The position numbers and the translations under genes are program-made. Below are positions 1 through 10,200 of a stretch of 64,000 nt of DNA, piece after piece. This DNA comes from Saccharicrinis sp963677655 (GTDB lineage: Bacteria > Bacteroidota > Bacteroidia > Bacteroidales > Marinilabiliaceae): NCBI GenBank assembly GCA_963677655.1, contig OY782088.1; one strand, 5' to 3'. The notes beneath the pieces were generated by a model. The model was not told the DNA's origin, did not search any database, and saw only the letters and a program-made list of their open reading frames with translations. The stretch's first letter is position 1, and each line of letters begins with the position of its first letter.

Positions 1-79
1 TTCCTTTATTTTTATTATTGGAGGTAGTCGTACACATTTGCATAAGAATACCCACAGCAATAAGAAGAATAATTTTCAT
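1..79 (-). CDS. 5' end of an exported lipoprotein gene, cut by the window edge
   Basis: Reading the minus strand from an ATG at 79 gives 26 uninterrupted codons to the edge. The residues are a basic start (MKIILLIAVG), a hydrophobic run and LMQMC followed by TTTSNN, which looks like a type II signal peptide with the lipidated Cys at residue 16. The polar, Asn/Lys-rich linker after the Cys is typical of Bacteroidota surface lipoproteins. The body of the protein is outside the window, so the function cannot be told. Its promoter carries the same operator geometry as the GH43 gene of PUL 1 (see 145-205), so it is probably another PUL 1 enzyme or binding protein. It reads in the same direction as HTCS1 (305-4639) but appears to have its own promoter. 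Confidence 0.7.
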   Translation of the reverse strand, partial: MKIILLIAVGILMQMCTTTSNNKNKG

Positions 80-144
80 TCGGTCATATAACATAATTGA
101 TAATTACTTTTGCTTAAAACCATTTTAACACAAACTGACATAAA

Positions 145-205
145 CAAAAGTAAGCCGACTTAAAGATTTATATGTGGACAAAAGTTTTTATTAAGAGGAT
201 AGATC
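145..205 (-). promoter_or_regulatory. Putative HTCS-controlled promoter of the partial lipoprotein gene
   Basis: On the minus strand a perfect Bacteroidota -7 box, TACTTTTG, occupies 152-145. Upstream are two direct-repeat half-sites 21 bp apart: on the plus strand GTGGACAAAA begins at 174 and GAGGATAGAT at 195. The promoter-proximal TCCAC (minus-strand sense) ends exactly 21 bp before the TA of the -7 box. No -33 TTTG is seen at proper spacing, as expected of an activator-dependent promoter. Assignment to HTCS1 is inference from proximity and from the matching sites at 4742-4802 and 12565-12623. Confidence 0.55.
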
Positions 206-304
206 GGTATTTAAATTATTGACACTATACCCATAAAACAACTACTACATGTATTTTTGTACATCTACAAAAACATATGTTCACCTCAAGCTAAATCCTT
301 AAAT

Positions 305-3300
305 CTAATCTAAATATGTAGATGGAGAACAGTTATAGTATTTTTTAAATACACGACTAAAATATTTTGGATCATTAAATCCAACCATAAAGGCCACTTC
401 AGAAACCTGATGTTTTTTACTCTTCAATAATGTTATTGATTTTTTAAGGCGATAGATTGTAATATATTCATTTGGAGATACATCTGTTAACGCTTTTAAT
501 TTCTTATATAATAAACTTCTGCTTACATATAATTTCGAAGAAAAAGTATCAATATCAAATGTCGAATCTGTGTAAAACTCTTCAATCACTTGATTCACTT
601 TATTCATAAACTCTTCATCCAACACTGAAATAGCTGAAACAACAGGCTCTTCTATTTCTTCTTCAACCTTTTGAAACCTTTGAATTAATTTTTCTCTGTT
701 TTCAATTATGCTACAAATCTTTGCCTGAAGAACATTTAAATTAAATGGTTTTGAAATATAATCATCTGCACCACATTGTAACCCTTCAATATAATCTTCC
801 TCCTGATTTTTAGCTGTAAGTAAAATTACTGGTATGTGACTTGTCTGAATGTTATTCTTTAACATTTTGCATAATTCTAATCCATTAATTTTGGGCATCA
901 TAACATCACTTATTATGATATCAAAATCGTTTTCACAGGCTAGTTCATATCCCACCTCACCATTTTCAGCAACAGATACTTTATAATTAACAGACAATGA
1001 TTCTGCTAAAAAATCGCGTAAATCATTATTATCCTCAACGACCAGTATACGCTTGAATTCATCACTTTTATTATTTAAAGGTTGAATATGATCGGAACCA
1101 ACCACATCTATATCACTCATTAACATCACTCTTTCCTCAAGAGATAATTGATCTTCAGTATCTTTACTTTTAACATCATGTGTAGGGAAGTCCTCTTTTT
1201 CTAATGGAAGGATAACTTTAAAAGATGACCCTTTATTCAATTCACTTTCTAGGGTAATTTTACCGTTTAACACCTCGACCATTTGTTTTGTCAATGCCAG
1301 GCCAATTCCCGTGCCGTATGAGCTATTATCCTGACTTGAATCATCCCTGTAAAAGCGATCAAAAACTTTTGATTGAGCATTCTCACTTATACCAATACCA
1401 TTATCCTGAATATTAATTAAAACATTAGCTTTATTTTCTGCATTGAAAATTTTTGTAGCAGTTAAAGAAACCTGACCTTTTTCTGGTGTGTATTTTATGG
1501 CATTAGACAAAAGATTAAACAGTATATTTTCAAGTTTAGCTTTATCATACCAAACGTTCTCTAAATTAAAATCAACAGCAATATTAAACGTAATATTTTT
1601 ATGTTCTGTTAATGTTTTAAAAGCATCGGCAATACCTTGTATTAAGGCCGCCATATTGCCTTGCAATAAAGAAACATTTAATTTTCCAGCTTCAAATTTT
1701 CTAAACGTAAGAATCTCATTAGTCAACATTAACAAGCGTTCTGCGTTTCGTTTTATATAGCTAATGGTATGTTTAACATTATCTTTGGAGAAAATAAAAT
1801 TATCACTTAGCATCTTCTCGATAGGAGAAATAATCAATGTTAATGGCGTTCTGAATTCATGTGAAATATTGGTAAAGAATTGCATTCTTCTCTGATGAAT
1901 TGTTTCTACCTCTTCATTCAGTACAATTAATTGATCACGTTGAGATATAATTTCTTTATTCTGTTGCTCTAATAAATCCTTTTGTTTTTCAATTTCATCC
2001 TGACGCTGAGCTAATTCCTTATTTCTTGCGATTAATATTTTGGAATTCTGCTCAAGCTGATCATTCTTTATTTTTATCTCATCAGTTCGTTCTTTAACAA
2101 TCTTTTCCAGTCTTTTTTTCTGCTCTGTAATTCTGAATGATTTATATTTAATATATCCGGAAACCAATAAAACCAAGGTTAGTAAAAGTATAATTTTAAA
2201 CCATGATGCTTTCCAATATGGTGGATCAACAATCAATAAAACACTGGAATACTCCTTATTCCAAGCCCCATCAATATTAGTAGACCTAACTTTAAATAAG
2301 TAATTACCCCCATTTAAATTAGTATATGAAGCTATTCGTCTATCACTACTAACTCTTACCCAATCCTGGTCAACCCCTTCTAATTGATACTCATACTTAA
2401 TTTTAGTTGCCAAATGATAAGGAAGAGCTGAAAACTCAAAGTTGAACACATTATCTTTATAGGACAAATTAATTGTATCTGCAGTAAAAACAGCTTTTGT
2501 TAAAGATACTTTCCCATGCCTTATTTCGCCTGGATTTACAACTTTATTTACAACATTTAATTTTGTGATAAAAGTTTTTGAGCCAATTGGATAACTAATT
2601 ATACTATCCGGATTAAAAAAGTTCAATCCATTTAACCCTCCAAAATATAATTTCCCTGAAGGCGCTTTATAACTGGCTGACCAATAATACTGATTATTTC
2701 TTAAGCCATCTTTTTTATAATAGTTAACAAACAAAGGGTCATCAACTTTAAAATGAGATAAACCATTTTCAGTACTAATCCAAAGGTCATTGTTTGAATC
2801 TGACAATAATTGATACACTACATTATTAGCCAAACCATCTTCTTCCGTATAATTTTTAAATAAATAAGCTCCATCTGAACGTTTAATACATTTTGCTATA
2901 CCATTACCATAAGTACCAATCCACACATTACCTTTGGTATCTTTTTCTAATGATGTGATATAATTGTTAGGTAAACTACCTTCTTGTTTTGTTTTTTTAA
3001 ACGTTATTACATCATACTTACTTAACTTCTGACTTCTTTGAGGACTTATCAAACTTGCTTTAAATCTATGCAACCCACTTGTTGTTCCAATCCACAAATT
3101 CTCCTCATCATCTTCTAACAAACATCCTACTTCCCATTTACTTGACGAATTTAAAAACGAAATATCAACTGGTATAAAAACATCTTTTTTTTCATCAAAC
3201 ACAGCCAGACCACCTCTGGTGCCAACTATTAATTCACCTTTAGAAGTAATATAAAAACATGAAGTAAAATTATCAGGTAAGCCATCTTCCTCAGAATAAG

Positions 3301-4639
3301 AAACAAACGACTCTTTCCCATCTTTATACATAATCTTTTGCACTCCCATTCCCCAAGTTCCGACCCATAAATTGCCTATGCGATCTTGAATTACAGCAGC
3401 AATAAAATTACTTTTTAAACTATTTAATTTATCCGGTTGTACCTGGTAATGTTTAATTTTCTCACTTTTAATATTATATCCATATAATCCATCACCTGCT
3501 GTTCCTACATAAAGATTCTCATCAGAGGCATATATGGAGTTTATAATATTATAGCACAATGGTTTACACTTACCACCTTCTTTAAAAGAGTAAAATTTCT
3601 TATTAAATACATTATAATGAACAACACCAGTTTTTTCTGTTCCAACCCAAACATTTCCATTACTATCTGTGTACAATTCACTTACAAAAACATCATGTAA
3701 TTTACCATCACGAGATGGAAACAAACTAAGTTCGTTAAAATTATCATTTTCAGAATTATACACACACAATCCACCAAGAGTACCAACCAACAGATTACCT
3801 TTTGCATCCATAATTAGAGAGGTAATATGAGAATGAGGAATTGTATTTTCAATTAAAGCATCATAATCATACCAAACAATATTTTTACTTTTTATTTCGT
3901 ACCTAAACAATCCGTTAGAAGTACCGATCCATAAATATTTTCCTTTTTGATACAACACTTGCACATCATAAGATATATACGGATTCTGCTCTATTAAATC
4001 AAAGCTATTATCTTCATCACTATAAACATAAACATCTTTATTTGTACCGACATAAATATTTTTATCATCGCCCAGTATTAAACTTGATATTAAAGCATCT
4101 TTTTCTTTTAGTACATAATGGTTCTTAATATTAAGATTCCCTTTACTTGAAGCTAACTCATATATTCCATCATTTAATGTTGCAATCCAGACACTTGAAT
4201 TAAACTCTAAAATCTGTACAATCTCCTTGTTAAGTAAATCATTAACTTCACTATTATTAATCTCTACAAAAGAATCTGATATCGTATTTAATAATTGAAT
4301 ACCGCTTTTTGTAACTATCCAGATTATTCCGTCAGAATCGGCTAAAACATCAACTACTCTATTGTCTTTTAGGGATGTTATATCATCTGATACCTTATAG
4401 TATTTAAAGTCATAACCGTCAAAACGACATAATCCATAATCTGTTCCCAGCCAAATAAATCCATAATTATCTCTTTCAATACACCTTACTGTATTTTGAG
4501 GAAGACCATTAGAAATATCTATATACTCATATATTCTGGGAACGGTAACTGAGTTTGCTTTTACATAAAACGAAGAAAGCAGAAGACAAATCAAAAATAT
4601 ATTCTTTATCCCAAATAATTTACTAATTTTCAAATACAT
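305..4639 (-). CDS. Hybrid two-component system sensor/regulator (HTCS1), arabinan PUL 1
   Basis: This 1444-residue one-protein signalling system joins a periplasmic sensor to an AraC-type DNA-binding domain. A signal sequence/first membrane segment (about 1-29) is followed by a two-blade Reg_prop sensor, with many repeats of the LWIGT.NGL type up to about residue 690. A Y_Y_Y domain lies at about 730-805, a transmembrane helix at about 812-832 and a coiled coil to about 915. The HisKA domain has its phosphoryl His at 927 (ISHEFRTPL). The HATPase shows NLLSNAIKYT, DNGIGIS and GTGIGLALTKQM. A receiver has phospho-acceptor Asp 1245 in SDVMMPK, and an HTH_18 AraC domain forms the last 100 residues. 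All catalytic motifs are intact. It lies upstream of the divergent lipoprotein-susC-susD operon and probably senses arabino-oligosaccharides. It is clearly a paralogue of HTCS2 (14637-19004) over its full length. The ligand is inferred from the neighbours. Confidence 0.95.
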   Translation of the reverse strand: MYLKISKLFGIKNIFLICLLLSSFYVKANSVTVPRIYEYIDISNGLPQNTVRCIERDNYGFIWLGTDYGLCRFDGYDFKYYKVSDDITSLKDNRVVDVLADSDGIIWIVTKSGIQLLNTISDSFVEINNSEVNDLLNKEIVQILEFNSSVWIATLNDGIYELASSKGNLNIKNHYVLKEKDALISSLILGDDKNIYVGTNKDVYVYSDEDNSFDLIEQNPYISYDVQVLYQKGKYLWIGTSNGLFRYEIKSKNIVWYDYDALIENTIPHSHITSLIMDAKGNLLVGTLGGLCVYNSENDNFNELSLFPSRDGKLHDVFVSELYTDSNGNVWVGTEKTGVVHYNVFNKKFYSFKEGGKCKPLCYNIINSIYASDENLYVGTAGDGLYGYNIKSEKIKHYQVQPDKLNSLKSNFIAAVIQDRIGNLWVGTWGMGVQKIMYKDGKESFVSYSEEDGLPDNFTSCFYITSKGELIVGTRGGLAVFDEKKDVFIPVDISFLNSSSKWEVGCLLEDDEENLWIGTTSGLHRFKASLISPQRSQKLSKYDVITFKKTKQEGSLPNNYITSLEKDTKGNVWIGTYGNGIAKCIKRSDGAYLFKNYTEEDGLANNVVYQLLSDSNNDLWISTENGLSHFKVDDPLFVNYYKKDGLRNNQYYWSASYKAPSGKLYFGGLNGLNFFNPDSIISYPIGSKTFITKLNVVNKVVNPGEIRHGKVSLTKAVFTADTINLSYKDNVFNFEFSALPYHLATKIKYEYQLEGVDQDWVRVSSDRRIASYTNLNGGNYLFKVRSTNIDGAWNKEYSSVLLIVDPPYWKASWFKIILLLTLVLLVSGYIKYKSFRITEQKKRLEKIVKERTDEIKIKNDQLEQNSKILIARNKELAQRQDEIEKQKDLLEQQNKEIISQRDQLIVLNEEVETIHQRRMQFFTNISHEFRTPLTLIISPIEKMLSDNFIFSKDNVKHTISYIKRNAERLLMLTNEILTFRKFEAGKLNVSLLQGNMAALIQGIADAFKTLTEHKNITFNIAVDFNLENVWYDKAKLENILFNLLSNAIKYTPEKGQVSLTATKIFNAENKANVLINIQDNGIGISENAQSKVFDRFYRDDSSQDNSSYGTGIGLALTKQMVEVLNGKITLESELNKGSSFKVILPLEKEDFPTHDVKSKDTEDQLSLEERVMLMSDIDVVGSDHIQPLNNKSDEFKRILVVEDNNDLRDFLAESLSVNYKVSVAENGEVGYELACENDFDIIISDVMMPKINGLELCKMLKNNIQTSHIPVILLTAKNQEEDYIEGLQCGADDYISKPFNLNVLQAKICSIIENREKLIQRFQKVEEEIEEPVVSAISVLDEEFMNKVNQVIEEFYTDSTFDIDTFSSKLYVSRSLLYKKLKALTDVSPNEYITIYRLKKSITLLKSKKHQVSEVAFMVGFNDPKYFSRVFKKYYNCSPSTYLD

Positions 4640-4741
4640 GAATTATAATCCTCCTAACTTATAATATTAATTACCCTTGTAAAATTATAATATTAAAAAT
4701 CTATTTTTAATACATATTACAAAAGGTCACTATTTACAACA

Positions 4742-4802
4742 TAAAAATACTCAATTCGATTTACTTCTATGTGGATTTTAAATTATTTACAGTAGATAAA
4801 TT
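4742..4802 (-). promoter_or_regulatory. Putative autoregulated HTCS1 promoter
   Basis: On the plus strand GTGGATTTTA starts at 4771 and GTAGATAAAT at 4792, a 21-bp spaced direct repeat. Exactly 21 bp downstream in minus-strand sense is TATTTTTA (4749-4742), one mismatch from TAnnTTTG. The geometry is identical to that at 145-205 and 12565-12623, which suggests HTCS1 controls its own gene. The -7 match is AT-rich and weaker than at the other promoters. Confidence 0.45.
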
Positions 4803-5536
4803 CTGAATCAAATATTATATATTAATTTTTTATTGTCTGTTACAAACAACAGTCATTTATGTCCTTTAACAAACCAATATGAGTTAATTAATGTTACAAA
4901 AATAACATACACATCTGATATTGTTATGGTAAAAAAGGTCAAAGATTTAACTTCCTTTAGCATGCAACTATTATTCTTTCTGTTCATAATGCATGAAATT
5001 TTGTCTCTTTAAGTGGATTTTTTCGTCTTTCTGGTGGATTTTTAATTACACACATCAATGTACATTCAAATTAAACAAAACACTGGCAATTAATATTTTC
5101 CTTGCCTGCCGCCTATTCAAGGCACGCAATACCTATTCATACACCACTGTTAATCAGCTATTTTTCCAAAAACAAAATTGCATAATTAAATATCCACTCC
5201 AAAAAAATAATTATGAACCCATAAATAGCAAAGCAAAACTACATTTGATTAACATTTTAAAACACTTTTATCACTGAACTGAAAAATTTCTTAAAAATTA
5301 AGATGCTACGGAAAGTACCCTCTTAATATTATTACTAATTAAAATTATTAATCATGAGTTAAAAAAATATTAGATCCTCAATTACAAAAAAACTGTTTGA
5401 GGTTGTCTGAAGAAATGATCAGGCATATTAAAATTCAAAGTTCTGGTAACAGGGACTTATAAATTAAAACAAAGAATTAAATAATTATTGTTAACGAAAA
5501 CTATGAAAAAGAATGAACTCAATAAAAATTAAATTT
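4803..5536. other. Long intergenic region between HTCS1 and the PUL 1 surface-protein operon
   Basis: This is about 730 bp of AT-rich sequence with no convincing gene. A plus-strand frame open at 4993-5277 has the composition of non-coding DNA (many Phe, Asn, Lys, Tyr, no domain, no start context). The region holds one strong direct repeat (5013-5044). I could not find a TAnnTTTG box at the expected place for the operon starting at 5537, so that promoter is either degenerate or starts well upstream with a long leader. Confidence 0.5.
5013..5044 (+). repeat. 21-bp spaced direct repeat, candidate distal HTCS1 operator
   Basis: GTGGATTTTT starts at 5013 and again at 5034, ten identical bases at 21-bp spacing. 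This is the best-conserved pair of the HTCS-type half-sites in the window. It lies 242 bp (about 23 helical turns) from the pair at 4771 and in the same orientation, so looping between the two is geometrically possible. No -7 box sits 21 bp from it. Confidence 0.45.
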
Positions 5537-7234
5537 ATGAAAACAACTAAACTAATAAGATTTGCTTTGCTCTCTGTAGTTTTGATAGCATTTGGCTTTG
5601 TTGGGTGTGAAGAAGCGACTTCTTATCAGGTTGATGCACCTATTGACTTGCAAGATCGCATCGACTCAATTGCAGCTGCAAATGACAGAGGAGATACAGG
5701 TGATACAACTTACATTGATATTTCTACCTCATTAGTTGGGGCTGAGGATTTCAGTTCTGCTTGGTGGACTGACTTCTCTGATTACTTTGCTATTCCAACA
5801 AATCAGCTATTACATTTAGAATTTATCAACTATAATGGAGGTACTACAGACAATTATAAGAACTGGGTTCTTGCTGTAACCAATGAAGCAGGCGACCGTG
5901 ATGCGGATAGTTATTCCGAATATTTTGTTTTACGTTCGGATGCTTTCGGTTGGGGAGATAGTAATTATGATGGAGGTTTGATCTCTAATGATTATCCAGA
6001 TACAGATGGAGATGGTGATGTTTGGAATGATTTCCGTACAACAATGGATGGAGCAACTGTTACAATTGAAATTGATCACTCTGCTACAGGTTATGCTTTT
6101 GTTACAGCTACAGCTGTTGGAACTAATGGAACTGTAATAACAGAAACATATCAACACCCGGTTTCTGCATCGTTAGATCTTAATGCATTCCTAGTTACAG
6201 AAGCTTGCTATGTAGAGATGCAAGAGGCCTATTTAATACCATCAAAAGTTACAGCTATTGAGGATGTTGATGCAGCGTCAATCGCAGTAACAGGTACTCC
6301 TACAGCTATTGAGTTAGGCGATGAAGACTTCTGGGCAGACGCAATTGCTACCGTTACTTTTGCTGATGGATCTTCAACAGAAGTTGATACAGCTGATGTT
6401 ATATTCACAGTTCCTGATTTAACAACCCTTGGAGAAAAAACAATTGTTGTATCTTATAGTAAAACTAAACAAGATGCATATGGTCCTGCCGTTTCAACTT
6501 ATTACACAGTGGAAGTAACAAATCCAGTGACTAGTTTAGAAGTGACTACTCAACCAGAAACTACAACTTATGCATTTTACGGTACAGAGGCACCAACTTT
6601 CGATCCAACAGGTATGGTAATTACTGCTACTTATTCTGATGGTACTACCGGAGTTATTGATAATTCAACTCTTGAATATGAAATTCCTCTTACAGCAGGA
6701 GCTCAGGATGCTGTTATTTCATATATCGGTGCTACAAGCACAGTAACTACAACTTGCCCATTAACTATCATTGAGGGTATAAACCAGGTAGGTGCTATTG
6801 ACTTTACAACTGCTTTCTGGGGAGCACACAGCTCAGATTATACTGTGGCACCAAATACAAGTGAGTCAATTACATTCTATACTTATTCAGACGAAGTTGA
6901 AAACTGGCACTGCCCTATTGCAGTACTTCGCCATGCAGACTACTCAAGCGAATACGCAGTAACTCGCTGGGATAACGCAGGTTGGGGTGATGGTTTTGGT
7001 ACAGCAACTCTAACCAGTGACTGGAATTGGGATATATTCTTAACAAGTATTACTGGTGCCAAAACAGTTATGACAGTGACAAACAACGGAGATAATACAG
7101 CAAACTTACGTTATGATGTTACTTATGCAAATGGAGAAACTCATTTCCAACTATTTGAAGGTATAACGGTTGATAGTTCTGATTTGACTTTCGCATTAAC
7201 TGTTGAGAATTGTTATCACGTAATTGTTGAATAA
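5537..7234 (+). CDS. PUL 1 surface lipoprotein with two Ig-like domains and a duplicated flanking domain
   Basis: The ATG at 5537 is preferred because it begins a clean lipoprotein signal (MKTTKLIRFALLSVVL ending in FVGCEE). The in-frame ATG at 5513 only adds eight polar residues. The 565-residue product shows four blocks. The first is an N-terminal beta-rich domain with TDNYKNWVLAV, SEYFVLRSDA and GWGD. Two bacterial Ig-like (Big_3-type) domains follow, the second with the family signature DPTGMVITATYSDGTT. The C-terminal domain repeats the first block's landmarks (ENWHCPIAVLR, SEYAVTRWDN, GWGDGF). It sits immediately before susC1 (24 bp gap), so it is most likely a surface glycan-binding protein of the SusE/SGBP class. 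The terminal repeated domain is not one I can name; a carbohydrate-binding role is inferred from context and the many Trp/Tyr. Confidence 0.8.
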   Translation: MKTTKLIRFALLSVVLIAFGFVGCEEATSYQVDAPIDLQDRIDSIAAANDRGDTGDTTYIDISTSLVGAEDFSSAWWTDFSDYFAIPTNQLLHLEFINYNGGTTDNYKNWVLAVTNEAGDRDADSYSEYFVLRSDAFGWGDSNYDGGLISNDYPDTDGDGDVWNDFRTTMDGATVTIEIDHSATGYAFVTATAVGTNGTVITETYQHPVSASLDLNAFLVTEACYVEMQEAYLIPSKVTAIEDVDAASIAVTGTPTAIELGDEDFWADAIATVTFADGSSTEVDTADVIFTVPDLTTLGEKTIVVSYSKTKQDAYGPAVSTYYTVEVTNPVTSLEVTTQPETTTYAFYGTEAPTFDPTGMVITATYSDGTTGVIDNSTLEYEIPLTAGAQDAVISYIGATSTVTTTCPLTIIEGINQVGAIDFTTAFWGAHSSDYTVAPNTSESITFYTYSDEVENWHCPIAVLRHADYSSEYAVTRWDNAGWGDGFGTATLTSDWNWDIFLTSITGAKTVMTVTNNGDNTANLRYDVTYANGETHFQLFEGITVDSSDLTFALTVENCYHVIVE

Positions 7235-7258
7235 TCATTAAGAAAAAATATTTAAATT

Positions 7259-10200
7259 ATGAAATATATATATTTAATCCTGATGGGGTTACTGGCATTC
7301 ACACCGGCAACATATGCAGATGGCAATGGCAATTCCGACCAAATGTCAATGACTCAGGCAGGAGACATATCAATAAATGGTAAAATCGTTGATGAAGCCG
7401 GAGATCCAGTTGTAGGTGCAACCGTAGTAATAAAAGGTACAACAAATGGTACAATTACTGATTTTGATGGTAACTTCAATCTTTTAGCCCCTTCTGACGC
7501 TACGTTATTAATAACTTTCATTGGTTATAAAAGTATAGAAGTAAACGTAGCGGGAAAAACTGAAATGGGTAATATCACACTAATTTCGGATACAAAAGAA
7601 CTTGATCAGGTGGTAGTAGTAGGTTACGGTACACAAAAGAAGTCTGACCTTACCGGTTCTGTTGCTATTGTTGATGCAGAAGAGATGAAGAAAAGTTCAA
7701 ACTCTAACATTTCAACAATGTTGCAAGGTAAAGCGTCAGGTGTTCAAATTACTTCAGATGGTCAACCAGGAGCTGATCCTGCTGTACGTATCCGAGGTAT
7801 TGGTTCATTTGGTGATACTAACCCATTGTACGTTGTGGATGGAGTACCAATGGGAACAACAATTCGCGACTTCTCGCCAAACGATATCGAAACTATCCAG
7901 GTACTTAAAGATGCATCTGCGGCTGCAATCTACGGTTCTCGTGCTGCTAACGGAGTAATTATTATTACAACAAAGCAAGGTAAGAAGAATTCACCAATGA
8001 AGATTGAATATAGCGGTTATTATGGTGTGGATAATGTTCAAAAGGGTGTGTACGATGTTATGAATGCTGACCAATATAAATCATTCGTAACTATGGCATT
8101 CGGCAATAGTGAAATGGATGTTCCCGGAGGATATAATTCTGCCAGCAGCAGTTATTTATGGACTACAGATGCAAATGGTAACGAAGTAGCTACGGTTGAC
8201 ACTGATTGGTTTGATTCAGTATTTAAAACAGGAACACGTCAAAACCACAACCTTAATTTTTCAGGAGGTGGTGAGAACAATACATACAACATTGGTCTTG
8301 ACTATTTTAACCAGCAAGGTACAATGGTAGGAGCAGGTCCGAATTTTGAACGTTATACAGCTCGCATCAACAATACTATGGATGTTAAGTTTGTTAAGAT
8401 TAAAACCAACTTTGTTTATAGTCACAGTGATCAGGATAAAATGGCTCTTAGTAACGCAAATGAGTATGTTGAAGGTTTATATGGTACACAATACCCTGTA
8501 ATGGCTTCGGCTCTTCTTACACCTCCAACAATCAAAGATTACGATGAGTCAACATGGGTTCTTGATGACAAAATTGCAGGAGCAGATGCATTTTCTTATG
8601 ATTCTTTTGGTTATGGTACTTACTATGATGATGTTCACGGTGACTTACGTATATCTAACGTATTGCTAACTAATAGTCTTCTTGAGAGAAATACTAAAGT
8701 TGACCGTTTTGTTGGTTCTGCCTCAACAAATGTCAACTTATTGGATATGCTTGGTGTAGATAGTTCTAATAATAAGCTATCTTATAACCTTAATTTATCA
8801 TATAGTAATACTCATGTAAGTAGCTTTACATTTGTACCTGCTTTTTTCCAGAGTTCAAACGTGAAACTATTAAAAGAAGATGAGACTCTTACATTATTGG
8901 ACGAATATACCGGCGATGCATTGATTGAAAATACAATTAACTATAATGCTACATTCGGACGTCATAATTTCGATGTTGTAGCAGGTCAAACATTCCAGAA
9001 AGTATATTATAAGTCTCATACCGGTGTAGGTAATGATTTCCCTGAGCCATATTACTTGCAATTATCAAATGCAAGTGAGAAAAACTCATACAGCTACGAG
9101 AGTGAACACATTTTAGCATCATTAATTGGTCGTGTAAACTATAACTACGATGGTAAATATCTTATTTCGGCAACAGCACGTCGTGATGGTTCAAGCCGTC
9201 TTTCTTCTGATGATCGTTTTGAAATTTTCCCTTCTGTATCTGGTGGATGGCGTATTGAAAAAGAAAACTTCTTCCCAGTGGATCCATCTATGATTAGTTT
9301 ACTTAAACTTCGCGGTAGCTACGGTGAATTAGGTAACGAAAATATTGGTGAATACCAATACATGGATACTATGGAAAGAGGCAATTACACATATGCTTTT
9401 GCAAACAATGTGGTTACCGGGTCTGCAGTGAATAACTTTGTAAACAATGCTATCAGATGGGAAAAGAAGAAAACTCTTGACTTTGGTCTTGATTTAGCTA
9501 TGTTTAATGGTCAGTTAGAGTTTAATTTTGACTGGTACAAGTCAACATCAGAAGATCTTCTTTATGATTTGACAATTCCTTCAAATACAGGTTCAAATAA
9601 TACAACTATTACAATGAACGCTGCTACCATGGTAAATACTGGTCTTGAGTTCTTGCTTAGTTATCGTAACTATAACCATAAAGTTAAGTATGAAATTTCT
9701 ACAAACGTATCTACGTTCAACAACGAAGTAACTAAATTAGGTGTAAATAATGAACCTGTTACTTCAAGCATGTGTCGTACTGAAGTTGGCCAGGAAGTTG
9801 GTCAATTCTATGGTTACGTACTTGAAGATGATACTGAAAATGGTAACATCAAAAATGGTATTGCTCAAAACCAAGAAGCAATAGATAGTCGTCAAAATTC
9901 TGAGGGTCTATACGTTACTCAAAGCGGAGCTGAAGCAGGAGATCTTTTATACAAAGACCTTGATGGTGATGGTGAAATTACTGCAGCTGACCAGAAGTTT
10001 TTAGGAAGTGGTTTACCTGACGTAACTTTCGGTATTAATGCTCGTGTTGAATATAAGGGTTTCGACTTAACTGTTTCTACATTTGGTGCTGCTGGTTTCC
10101 AGGCTGTTGATTATGTTGATATGACATTACGCAGTTCTTATGGTGCCACTAATAAAGACGTTAGTTTATTAAATGCATGGACATCTTCTAACACCAATAC

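Noticed and set aside
4993..5277. 94-codon plus-strand frame upstream of PUL 1
   Set aside because: Composition is that of AT-rich non-coding DNA, with no domain or signal. It overlaps the GTGGATTTTT repeats, so the region looks regulatory.
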